From DATAYF01 sp036272735 (GTDB taxonomy: Bacteria > Chloroflexota > Ktedonobacteria > Ktedonobacterales > Ktedonobacteraceae): 5,910 nucleotides of DNA. This document shows positions 1 to 5,332 of the stretch, one piece after another (the stretch's first letter is position 1; each line of letters opens with the position of its first letter). The notes beneath the pieces were generated by a model. That model had not been told where the DNA came from. It saw only the letters and a list, made by a program, of their open reading frames with translations, and did no database searches. The DNA lies in the NCBI GenBank assembly GCA_036272735.1, contig DATAYF010000680.1:1-5910 (forward strand), given 5' to 3'. The translations under genes were made by a program, and so were the position numbers.

Positions 1-253
1 CACAAAATCTGATCACCTTGCGGCGCATTACATTATCGCCGTGATGGAAGTTTAGGGGAAGATAGCTGCCAAACGCACACCGGAGCGGTTCCCAGTCTCC
101 TTGCTCAACTCAATAGCGCCGTCTTGAGCTTGCTGGATCGAGTGGGCGTTTGCAATGTCGCTCGGCAGATGCGCTACTTCGACGCTCATATCGAGCAGGC
201 CCTCTCTCTTGTGCTTACCGGTTGCTGTTCGGTTTATTAGAATTGGAAAGCCC

Positions 254-273
254 TGGTCTAATGGTCTAGATGT
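254..273 (+). promoter_or_regulatory. TGGTCTAGA motif, possible GntR/HutC-type (DasR/NagR-like) operator
   Basis: TGGTCTA at 254-260 is repeated 8 bases later as TGGTCTAGA at 262-270, ending just before the TTGATA hexamer of the putative chitinase promoter. The DasR operator of actinomycetes is built on TGGTCTAGACCA, and DasR/NagR regulators control chitin and GlcNAc genes. The second copy matches 9 of 12 positions; the right half-site is poor (TGT instead of CCA). Being upstream of a chitinase makes the match more meaningful, but the assignment is inference. Confidence 0.3.
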
Positions 274-274
274 C

Positions 275-303
275 TTGATATTTCTACCAATTGCGGGTAT
301 TCT
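275..303 (+). promoter_or_regulatory. Putative sigma70-like promoter for the chitinase gene
   Basis: TTGATA (275-280) is a 5/6 match to the -35 consensus. It is separated by exactly 17 bases from TATTCT (298-303), a 4/6 match to the -10 box. This would give a leader of roughly 100 bases before the chitinase start at 412, containing the inverted repeat at 342-363. No better pair was seen in this gap. Confidence 0.4.
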
Positions 304-341
304 CAGGGTAGTAGACTTCAATCTTTCTCTCTATCGTCTTA

Positions 342-363
342 TGTGTTTGTTTCAACAAACACA
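342..363. repeat. 10-bp inverted repeat in the chitinase leader
   Basis: TGTGTTTGTT and AACAAACACA are perfect 10-base arms separated by TC. The repeat ends 48 bases before the chitinase ATG and lies downstream of the putative -10 box. It could be an operator for a dimeric regulator or a leader hairpin. The 2-base spacer makes a DNA-binding site at least as likely as an RNA stem. No known regulator is recognised. Confidence 0.45.
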
Positions 364-411
364 CTATTCTGCTCAAATTTATTTTTGTGTACGTCAGAGA
401 GGGAACCTGCA

Positions 412-1755
412 ATGAAGCGTTACACTCGTCTACCCATCCTGGCTCTGGTCTGCCTGCTGAGCGTTCTCGGCCTCTTCAGCCAGCATGCTGGAGCGGCCAG
501 CACGAATACCTTGCACGCCACAACGGCCAATCACTCCGGCCATTCTGGTCAGCAGGTGATCGCTTACTTTACTCAATGGGGTATCTACTCCGGTTTTACT
601 GAGAAAAATCTGGTGAGCAGTGGCACGGCCGGACGCCTGACCATCCTGGATTATGCGTTCAGCAACATCAGCCCCAACCTTCAATGCGCCTCTGGTGATA
701 CCTGGGCGGATTACCAGCGTCCCTTTTCCGCCAGCGAGAGTGTCAACGGTCAGGCCGATAGCTATGGCCAGGCCCTGGCGGGCAACTTCAATCAGTTGCG
801 CGAACTGAAACAACTGTATCCCCATCTCAAAATCATGATCTCTATCGGCGGCTGGTCCTGGTCTACCCACTTCTCAGCGGCGGCGGAACCCCAGAACCGC
901 GCGGCCTTTGCCCGATCCTGCATTGATGAGTTCATCCGGGGCAATCTGCCGCAGGTGGACGGCGACACCTCCGGCGGCCCCGGCGCGGCTGCCAACATCT
1001 TCGATGGCTTTGACATCGACTGGGAGTATCCTGACAATCCCGGCAACGGTAACCCCTATGGTCCACAGGATACGGCCAACTTCACCGGCCTGCTGCACGA
1101 GTTCCATAACCAGCTCGCCACCCTGGGCAAACAGACCGGAAAACACTATTTGCTCAGCGCGGCCCTGCCCTCTGGCCAGGATAAGTATAAGAATATCCAG
1201 CTCGGCCAGGTCGGTAAGTCCCTGGATTATGGTAATCTGATGACCTACGACATGCACGGTCCCTGGAGCGCCACCGGTCCCGCCGACTTCAACGCGCCGC
1301 TCTTCTGCGACCCGCGCGATCCGTCGCCGGCTCCGGCCAACACGTATTGTATCAATCACGCAGTCATGGATTACCTGCGGGCTGGCTTTCCCTCGCACAA
1401 GCTGGTGCTGGGTATCCCGCTCTATGGTCACGGCTGGACCAACGTGCCCAACGTGAATCATGGACTTTTCCAGAGCAGCCCGAACATGCAGGCAGCAAGC
1501 CTGGGCGGCGGCACGGCGAACTATAACCAGCTCGTCACGCTGAATATGACCCGCTATTGGGACCCGGTGGCTATGACGGCCTGGTACTATGACGGAACAA
1601 ACTTCTGGAGCTACGATGATCCCGCTTCGATCGCAATCAAGATGGGCTATGTCAGAACCCTCGGCCTGGGCGGCGCTATGGCCTGGTCCCTGGATGGAGA
1701 CGATGCCTCTGGCACACTGATGAATGCGGTCTATCAGGGTCTGCATAGCAGGTAG
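412..1755 (+). CDS. Secreted chitinase, glycoside hydrolase family 18
   Basis: This 447-residue secreted enzyme is expected to hydrolyse beta-1,4 GlcNAc linkages in chitin by the substrate-assisted retaining mechanism of GH18. Residues 1-28 form a signal peptide (KRYTR, then a hydrophobic core, then AGA before the cleavage site). The TIM barrel starts at VIAYFTQWGIY (49-59). SIGG follows at 144-147. The catalytic DxxDxDxE is D198, D201, D203 and proton donor E205. MTYD lies at 277-280 (D280) and the conserved barrel-end Trp is W425 in AMAWSLDGD. The WYYDGTNFWSYDD stretch before it fits subfamily A (ChiA-like) chitinases with the inserted alpha/beta domain. No carbohydrate-binding or fibronectin module is visible. 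ATG 412 is chosen over an in-frame upstream ATG at 343 because AGAGGG (398-403) precedes it by 8 bases and it begins the signal peptide. Regulation may involve the TGGTCTAGA motif and inverted repeat upstream. All key residues are intact; chitinase versus a related GH18 specificity is inferred. Confidence 0.95.
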   Translation: MKRYTRLPILALVCLLSVLGLFSQHAGAASTNTLHATTANHSGHSGQQVIAYFTQWGIYSGFTEKNLVSSGTAGRLTILDYAFSNISPNLQCASGDTWADYQRPFSASESVNGQADSYGQALAGNFNQLRELKQLYPHLKIMISIGGWSWSTHFSAAAEPQNRAAFARSCIDEFIRGNLPQVDGDTSGGPGAAANIFDGFDIDWEYPDNPGNGNPYGPQDTANFTGLLHEFHNQLATLGKQTGKHYLLSAALPSGQDKYKNIQLGQVGKSLDYGNLMTYDMHGPWSATGPADFNAPLFCDPRDPSPAPANTYCINHAVMDYLRAGFPSHKLVLGIPLYGHGWTNVPNVNHGLFQSSPNMQAASLGGGTANYNQLVTLNMTRYWDPVAMTAWYYDGTNFWSYDDPASIAIKMGYVRTLGLGGAMAWSLDGDDASGTLMNAVYQGLHSR

Positions 1756-1845
1756 TTTTTGAGCAGAGCCAGAACATCGGCAAACTTCTTCCATCCTTGC
1801 CTGCTTTTCTATGTATTGTTATGTTTTGTTGCGATGTACTACGAA

Positions 1846-1901
1846 AATACATAAAGGTTTATTAATGGTTTGGCCAAACCATTAATAAACCTTTATGTAT
1901 T
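1846..1901. repeat. Palindrome family copy 1 (56 bp, perfect, no loop)
   Basis: Arms 1846-1873 and 1874-1901 are perfectly complementary over 28 bases, with GGCC at the centre. The left arm carries the shared half-site: ATAAAGG, variable TTTAT, then TAATGGTTT. The palindrome begins 90 bases after the chitinase stop and ends 115 bases before the next start codon. The base right after it is G and no T-run follows, so it is not a standard intrinsic terminator, although the stem could still slow or end transcription. Sister copies lie at 2707-2776 and 5333-5398. Confidence 0.9.
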
Positions 1902-2016
1902 GACTCAATCCATTTGGTATGAGTAATCTGTCTTTTGCTTCTTTTGGTGCACTCAGGGAGAACGGGATAGAAGCAAGGAATATAATCTGTCTATAAAACT
2001 TTCTCGGGAGAAAACC

Positions 2017-2688
2017 ATGCGATCCAAATACTCACTCACCTTTCGCGAAGTTCAACAACCGATCACGCAGCCTGTCACGAAATTTGGCGGCCAGCCTACC
2101 TGGTTAACTGGCCCTCAGTGGCCTATTAGCCGCTCCACAGAAGAGCCTATGCAGTTCATTTGCCAGATAGCTTTGAACTCAGATATTTTTGGCAAAACCC
2201 CAGGGCGCATGGCGTATCTGTTCATTACGGACGATGAATATGGCATGGCTGACACTTTTGCACCTGATGATGAGGAAAACGCCGTCGTTATTCAACCCGG
2301 AACCTGCGATATGCCGACTCAACCATTGTTGACGGGCCCGGCTCTCTACAAAATGGTGGATGATCCCTCTAAAAACGAAAGGGCTCCTCTGAATTGCGAA
2401 TTTGCTGTCGAGGTATCTCATGGGGAAGACCCAGAGCTGATGGTTGAAGACGAGCAGGCTTCCGACAGTGATGATGATTGGGAAGAGTTTCCCATCGAAA
2501 ATAAGATAGGTGGAACGCCTGCTTTCCTGCAAGGTCCTGAGTTTCCAGGAGAAGGTAACTGGCAACTTCTCTTACAAATTGATTCGACGAGTGTCCCTTT
2601 CTATGTAAATTTTGGGGATGCCGGTGTTGGGTATGCTTTTCTTGCAGAAGATGGAACGTCTGGCAAATTTCTCTGGCAGTGCGCATAA
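2017..2688 (+). CDS. DUF1963 (YwqG-like) family protein
   Basis: This is a 223-residue, strongly acidic, presumably cytoplasmic protein without signal peptide or membrane segment. It resembles the DUF1963/YwqG family, whose biochemical role is not established. Seen in the sequence: two copies of a K-[FI]-GG-x-P-x-[WF]-L-x-G-P-x-[WF]-P motif at residues 22-36 and 163-177, each followed by a hydrophobic strand (MQFICQI, WQLLLQID). The second is followed by the family-typical FGDAGVGYAFL (199-209) and a C-terminal FLWQC. An Asp/Glu-rich linker occupies about residues 136-158. ATG 2017 is preceded by GGGAG (2006-2010) at 6 bases, and TATAAT at 1981-1986 may be its -10 box, though no good -35 hexamer was seen. 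Palindromes of the shared family stand on both sides, suggesting a single-gene unit. Some DUF1963-type proteins occur near polymorphic toxins, but no toxin gene is seen here. Confidence 0.8.
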   Translation: MRSKYSLTFREVQQPITQPVTKFGGQPTWLTGPQWPISRSTEEPMQFICQIALNSDIFGKTPGRMAYLFITDDEYGMADTFAPDDEENAVVIQPGTCDMPTQPLLTGPALYKMVDDPSKNERAPLNCEFAVEVSHGEDPELMVEDEQASDSDDDWEEFPIENKIGGTPAFLQGPEFPGEGNWQLLLQIDSTSVPFYVNFGDAGVGYAFLAEDGTSGKFLWQCA

Positions 2689-2706
2689 CCAGCCCAATTT
2701 GTATAG

Positions 2707-2776
2707 AAGAGGTGTCATATAAAGGAATAGTAATGGTTTGGCCAAACCATTACTATTCCTTTATATGACACCTCTT
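2707..2776. repeat. Palindrome family copy 2 (70 bp, perfect, no loop)
   Basis: Arms 2707-2741 and 2742-2776 pair perfectly over 35 bases, centred on GGCC. The half-site is ATAAAGG, variable AATAG, TAATGGTTT; the outer 12 bases of the arm before it (AAGAGGTGTCAT) do not occur in the other copies. It starts 18 bases after the stop of the DUF1963 gene. No T-run follows on either strand. As RNA it would form an uninterrupted 35-bp stem apart from the few bases needed to turn. Confidence 0.92.
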
Positions 2777-2825
2777 AGAAGAGAAGAAAAAGTGAGCTAT
2801 TGATTCACTTGCTTGAATAGTTTCT

Positions 2826-2858
2826 CTTTGTCCCAAAGGGTGATAAGAGTTTATCACC
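2826..2858 (+). promoter_or_regulatory. Two adjacent small hairpins just upstream of a ribosome binding site
   Basis: CTTTG/CAAAG (2826-2830 and 2834-2838, 3-base loop) is followed directly by GGTGATAA/TTATCACC (2839-2846 and 2851-2858, 4-base loop GAGT). The second stem ends 2 bases before the AAGGAG at 2861-2866 of the next gene. They may form a 5' leader structure protecting the message or affecting translation, or the second may be an operator. No riboswitch class is recognised. Confidence 0.4.
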
Positions 2859-2876
2859 AAAAGGAGAACTTTTCTT

Positions 2877-3428
2877 TTGAAGAAACAACAAGACAACGCA
2901 ATGAACTTTTTCAACCTCATCATAGGAGTGATACTGCTCTCACTTCTTTGTACCGCCTGCTCCACGGCACATTCAAACGTGGTCACTCGGCCAACGTACA
3001 GTTACTATTTTGTCAGCCCCTCCACTGATACCTTTCATCCTGGAGATCAGATCATCGTCGTTTGGAAAGCACATCAAAACCCGAGTACAACGGAACCTCA
3101 AACACAAGCCAGCCCAATTCAACTCAAAGCGGAGATGCAGGGTCCTGGCGCGGTAAAAACAAAGCAGTACACGGGCAACACCATTTTTGCACTATCGGTA
3201 AAGACAGATAACTGGACGAGCAAGACGTATCAACGCGTTTTGCGTCTCCCATCAGACTTAGCACCAGGCGACTACGAACTGAATCATAATGAGACTATAT
3301 TCGTTCAGGATCATCCTTATGGAACGGCGGGAGGTGCCCTTATCCATATTGTTAAAATAACGCTTCTTCCTCTACCCTATTGGAGTTTTAGGCAGAACTC
3401 TTATGAAACCAGGCTAGAGGCTGCATGA
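2877..3428 (+). CDS. Putative exported lipoprotein-like protein, function unknown
   Basis: This 183-residue protein has not been recognised as a member of a named family. Residues 11-28 form a hydrophobic segment ending in LLCTAC, so C28 may be a lipidated cysteine, but the -3 residue is Cys rather than Leu/Val, making the lipobox atypical. The mature part is rich in short beta-strand-like stretches (YSYYFV at 41-46, HPGDQIIVVW at 54-63, and LPSDLAPGDYEL at 124-135), suggesting an Ig-like or beta-sandwich extracellular domain. The start is TTG 2877, because AAGGAG (2861-2866) sits 10 bases upstream. The alternative ATG at 2901 would give a cleaner signal sequence but has no Shine-Dalgarno. 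The gene is preceded by two leader hairpins and palindrome copy 2, and ends about 50 bases before the IS982 element. Export is moderately supported; no function is proposed. Confidence 0.7.
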   Translation: MKKQQDNAMNFFNLIIGVILLSLLCTACSTAHSNVVTRPTYSYYFVSPSTDTFHPGDQIIVVWKAHQNPSTTEPQTQASPIQLKAEMQGPGAVKTKQYTGNTIFALSVKTDNWTSKTYQRVLRLPSDLAPGDYELNHNETIFVQDHPYGTAGGALIHIVKITLLPLPYWSFRQNSYETRLEAA

Positions 3429-3459
3429 GCTATTCATATACCAAATTGTGCGAAATGGC

Positions 3460-4401
3460 TTACAAGCCCGTCCTTGAGAACTTATCTAACGCGACGTGCA
3501 AGTTTTCCGAAGCCACTAATCGATCAAACTGAAGCAAAGGGGTCTCATCTTGCTGATTGAACAAGCAACAGATGGTAGCATCAAAATGACCCGCAGCAAG
3601 CGATTGCGCAGATGCCACAAATCGCGTGCCCAGACCCGCTTGATCGTGCATCGATCCGTCAGTTGCCCAAACACCGTGTCGATGAGATAGCGAACCCGCC
3701 CCAAAACCCGGCTCTGGAACGCAGCGGCTTTGGGCGAGTGCGCTTTGCGGAAAGGCGCTTGCAGAGAGGTCCCCTTTGTCCGCAAAAACGCTTGCAAGTC
3801 GGGAAGCCAATAGTTGCGATCTCCCAAGACCACGCCAGTCGTGCCTTCGAGCACCAGCGGGGCGATTTCCCCATCGGATTCATTGGCCGGAGCCAAAAAC
3901 AGGTGGGTAAGCACCCCAGGCCAACTCACTTGTGCGTGCAAGCGGAAGCCGTAAAACGTCTGCCGATCTGCATGGTCTTTGCCATAACTGGCCTCGCCGT
4001 CGTATGCGCACGCAGCAGGGTGCCCGCGCAAAGCGACAGATCGGAATGGGCACACTATCAATGATGGAGACCGTGGGATCGTAGGTGATCAGCTCATCAC
4101 GAAGCCAACACCACACCCGCTCTTTCACGGCCTACACGTTGGCTGCCTGGCGCACAAAGGTCGTGCGATGCAGGCCAAGCAGCCCGGGAAAGAAGTGCAC
4201 ATAGTGACGTTGGAAATACGCGACCAGCTCGCTATCCTGAGCCAATCCCAAATAGCTTCCTACGACTTCCATCGTGATGACTTCGCTATCGGAAAGCGTA
4301 GGCACAGGACCTCGCGCTCGCACCCGTTGGTCTTTGATTGCCATTGGTATCATCTCGTCAATCAGGCAGAAACATGTGATAATAAAGTCGTCCAGGTTCA
4401 T
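3460..4401 (-). pseudogene. IS982-family transposase, broken by an amber codon and two frameshifts
   Basis: This encoded a DDE transposase of about 300 residues for the surrounding element. The N-terminal part (4401-4135) has the IS982 pattern: CFCLIDEMIP, RARGPVPTLSDSEVITMEVV, YFQRHY, FFPGL, HRTTFVRQAANV. An amber codon at 4134-4132 replaces the expected Trp before AVKERVW. The frame then continues through SIIDSVPIP (catalytic Asp codon 4059-4057) to RFARAP. Near 4005-4030 a +1 shift moves the homology to another frame, giving GEASYGKDHADRQTFYGFRLH, VVLGDRNYW (second Asp, 3821-3819) and LIDTVFGQLTDR, where family members usually have E in IETVF. Here it is Asp (3680-3678). Near 3585 a compensating shift returns to the first frame for CCLFNQQDETPLLQFDRLVA. 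ATG 4401 has GAGGAG 8 or so bases upstream. Family assignment is firm; the element is inactive as sequenced. Confidence 0.9.
3478..3504 (+). repeat. IS982 left terminal inverted repeat
   Basis: It matches the reverse complement of 4473-4499 at 22 of 27 positions, with mismatches mainly in the outer third. It overlaps the 3' end of the transposase reading frame, which runs out of the element to a stop at 3460-3462. Confidence 0.8.
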
Positions 4402-4407
4402 GGGTTT

Positions 4408-4440
4408 CTCTCCTCATCAGATTACTCATTTTGAGGAGAG
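4408..4440 (-). promoter_or_regulatory. Inverted repeat able to hide the transposase ribosome binding site
   Basis: CTCTCCTCA (4408-4416) and TGAGGAGAG (4432-4440) are perfect 9-base arms with a 15-base spacer. On the minus-strand message the 3' arm contains the transposase Shine-Dalgarno GAGGAG, a few bases before the ATG at 4401. A read-through transcript entering from outside would fold and mask this site, as known for other IS elements such as IS10. A transcript starting from the putative internal promoter would begin near 4432 and lack most of the 5' arm. Confidence 0.55.
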
Positions 4441-4468
4441 TAAACTCTATGAACCTTCTCTTTGGCAA
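4439..4468 (-). promoter_or_regulatory. Putative transposase promoter
   Basis: On the minus strand TTGCCA (4468-4463) and TTTACT (4444-4439) are separated by 18 bases, matching the sigma70 consensus at 5/6 and 4/6. The expected start point, about 7 bases downstream, falls near 4432, inside or just after the outer arm of the hairpin. Moderate to weak prediction. Confidence 0.35.
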
Positions 4469-4472
4469 GAAT

Positions 4473-4499
4473 AACTTGCACGTTGCGTTATCTAAACTC
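4473..4499 (-). repeat. IS982 right terminal inverted repeat
   Basis: This is the partner of 3478-3504. It ends 13 bases before the AAGGAG of the SDR gene, so the element abuts that gene's translation start region and must have separated it from any older promoter unless one lies inside the element. Confidence 0.8.
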
Positions 4500-4527
4500 C
4501 AATTATGAGCAAAAGGAGAAATATTGT

Positions 4528-5322
4528 ATGGACCTTGGATTACACGGCAAAGTTGCTATTGTACTGGCAGCGAGCAAAGGGCTAGGGCGAGCGAGCGCGG
4601 CAGCCCTGGCGGCTGAGGGCGCACAGTTGGTCATAGGCGCACGCAATGCACAGGTATTGGAGGATACCGCACGCCAGCTTCAGCAAGCAAGTGGCAGCAG
4701 CGTTATCGCCGTGCCTACCGATGTGACCAAGCCCGAAGACCTTGAGCAAATCACGAATGCTGCAATACGCGAGTTCGGGCGCATTGATATACTCGTTAAT
4801 AATGCTGGCGGACCACCTCCGGGCACCTTTGCACACTTCGACGATGCACAGTGGCAGGCCGCTTTTGAACTCAATCTGCTCAGTACCGTACGCATGATTC
4901 GCCTGGTCTTGCCGCACATGCGTAAGCAGACGAGCGGACGCATTATCAACATCGTCAGTACCTCGGTAAAGCAGCCAATTGAAGGCTTGCTCCTCTCCAA
5001 CTCGATTCGTGCGGGTGTGGTCGGTTTAGCGAAAACACTATCAATCGAGCTTGGGCCAGACAACATCACCATCAACAACGTCTGCCCAGGCCGCATGTTA
5101 ACTGACCGCCTGCGCCAGACGAGCCACTTGGACGAAAAGTTGAGTCGGGGTATGAGTGAAGAGGAGGCGCTAGCTGAAGCAGCGGCAGGTATCCCCCTGG
5201 GGCGTGTCGGCAAACCGGAAGAACTCGGTGCCCTGGTTGCCTTCCTGTCCTCCACACAGTCCTCCTACATCACCGGCACCACTATCCAGGTCGATGGTGG
5301 CTCAACCCGCGCCATGCTGTAG
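4528..5322 (+). CDS. SDR-fold protein with substituted catalytic Tyr and Lys
   Basis: This 264-residue protein has a complete short-chain dehydrogenase/reductase fold, close to 3-oxoacyl-ACP-reductase-like members. Seen: the nucleotide-binding loop AASKGLG (14-20; usual TGxxxGIG, first Gly replaced), D65 in TDVT, NNAGG (91-95), N116, S144 in NIVSTS, PGRM (187-190) and the C-terminal VDGG (255-258). Thirteen residues after S144, where the catalytic Tyr belongs, stands S157, and four further on R161 replaces Lys, so YxxxK reads SNSIR. A known SDR subgroup (the BKR-like SDR-like group) has imperfect cofactor and catalytic motifs, and this protein fits it. It may bind NAD(P) yet work by another mechanism or have no dehydrogenase activity. 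ATG 4528 is chosen because AAGGAG (4513-4518) lies 9 bases upstream and homology begins at once with GLHGKVAIV. The IS right end is 28 bases upstream; palindrome copy 3 follows the stop after 10 bases. Confidence 0.9.
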   Translation: MDLGLHGKVAIVLAASKGLGRASAAALAAEGAQLVIGARNAQVLEDTARQLQQASGSSVIAVPTDVTKPEDLEQITNAAIREFGRIDILVNNAGGPPPGTFAHFDDAQWQAAFELNLLSTVRMIRLVLPHMRKQTSGRIINIVSTSVKQPIEGLLLSNSIRAGVVGLAKTLSIELGPDNITINNVCPGRMLTDRLRQTSHLDEKLSRGMSEEEALAEAAAGIPLGRVGKPEELGALVAFLSSTQSSYITGTTIQVDGGSTRAML

Positions 5323-5332
5323 GGGAATAACC

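Larger units (their letters stand above)
52..321 (-). pseudogene. Possible remnant of a sensor histidine kinase C-terminus
   Basis: This is an 89-residue minus-strand reading frame with only a TTG as possible start. Its last ~30 residues (about 60-89) read like the end of a histidine-kinase ATPase domain: SIQQAQDGAIELSKETG, then an S-x-V-R-L stretch and a terminal FP before the stop. In the HATPase_c family this place reads roughly IVxAHGGxIEVxSExGxGTxFxLxLP. The preceding G1-type GLGL box is not recognisable (SDIA or LLDM stand there), and no H-box or N-box fits in the frame. A promoter-like sequence for the downstream chitinase overlaps the 5' half. The seen part is the reading frame and the pattern match; kinase ancestry is inference. 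It could also be a chance frame. If real it is truncated and non-functional. The rest of bases 1-51 shows nothing I can name. Confidence 0.3.
3478..4499 (-). mobile_element. Degenerate IS982-family insertion sequence
   Basis: The element is about 1022 bp, normal for IS982. It is bounded by imperfect 27-bp terminal inverted repeats (3478-3504 and 4473-4499, 22 of 27 positions matching; core TAACGC[G/A]ACGTGCAAGTT) and contains one transposase gene on the minus strand. The outer limits are set by where the repeats stop matching; no clear target-site duplication was seen, so true ends could differ by a few bases. The element lies between the lipoprotein-like gene and the SDR gene, its right end only 28 bases before the SDR start. 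The transposase is broken in several places, so the copy can at best move in trans. Confidence 0.85.

Noticed and set aside
874..1794. Long minus-strand open frame (306 codons) opposite the chitinase gene
   Set aside because: It is the antisense shadow of a GC-rich gene with intact GH18 motifs; its translation has no recognisable domain and no ribosome binding site.
1846..1901. Palindrome copy 1 as an ordinary rho-independent terminator of the chitinase gene
   Set aside because: No T-run follows the stem, the stem is AU-rich and loopless, and it starts 90 bases after the stop; a terminator role is possible but not the standard type.
1900..1929. TTGACT at the edge of palindrome copy 1 as a -35 box for the DUF1963 gene
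   Set aside because: No acceptable -10 hexamer lies at normal distance (TAATCT at 1924-1929 matches only 3 of 6), and TATAAT at 1981-1986 is better placed for the gene.
3429..3480. CCAAATTGTGCGAAATGG near 3441-3458 as the true left IS end
   Set aside because: AATTG-containing ends occur in some IS982 members, but no matching sequence is found at the corresponding place beyond the right repeat, so the 3478/4499 limits are preferred.
3612..4064. Plus-strand open frame of 150 codons inside the IS
   Set aside because: It is antisense to clear IS982 transposase homology and shows no family features.
4462..4527. Upstream extension of the SDR gene to an ATG at 4462
   Set aside because: The extra 22 residues are encoded mostly by the IS right end, have no family similarity, and ATG 4528 has a well-placed AAGGAG.
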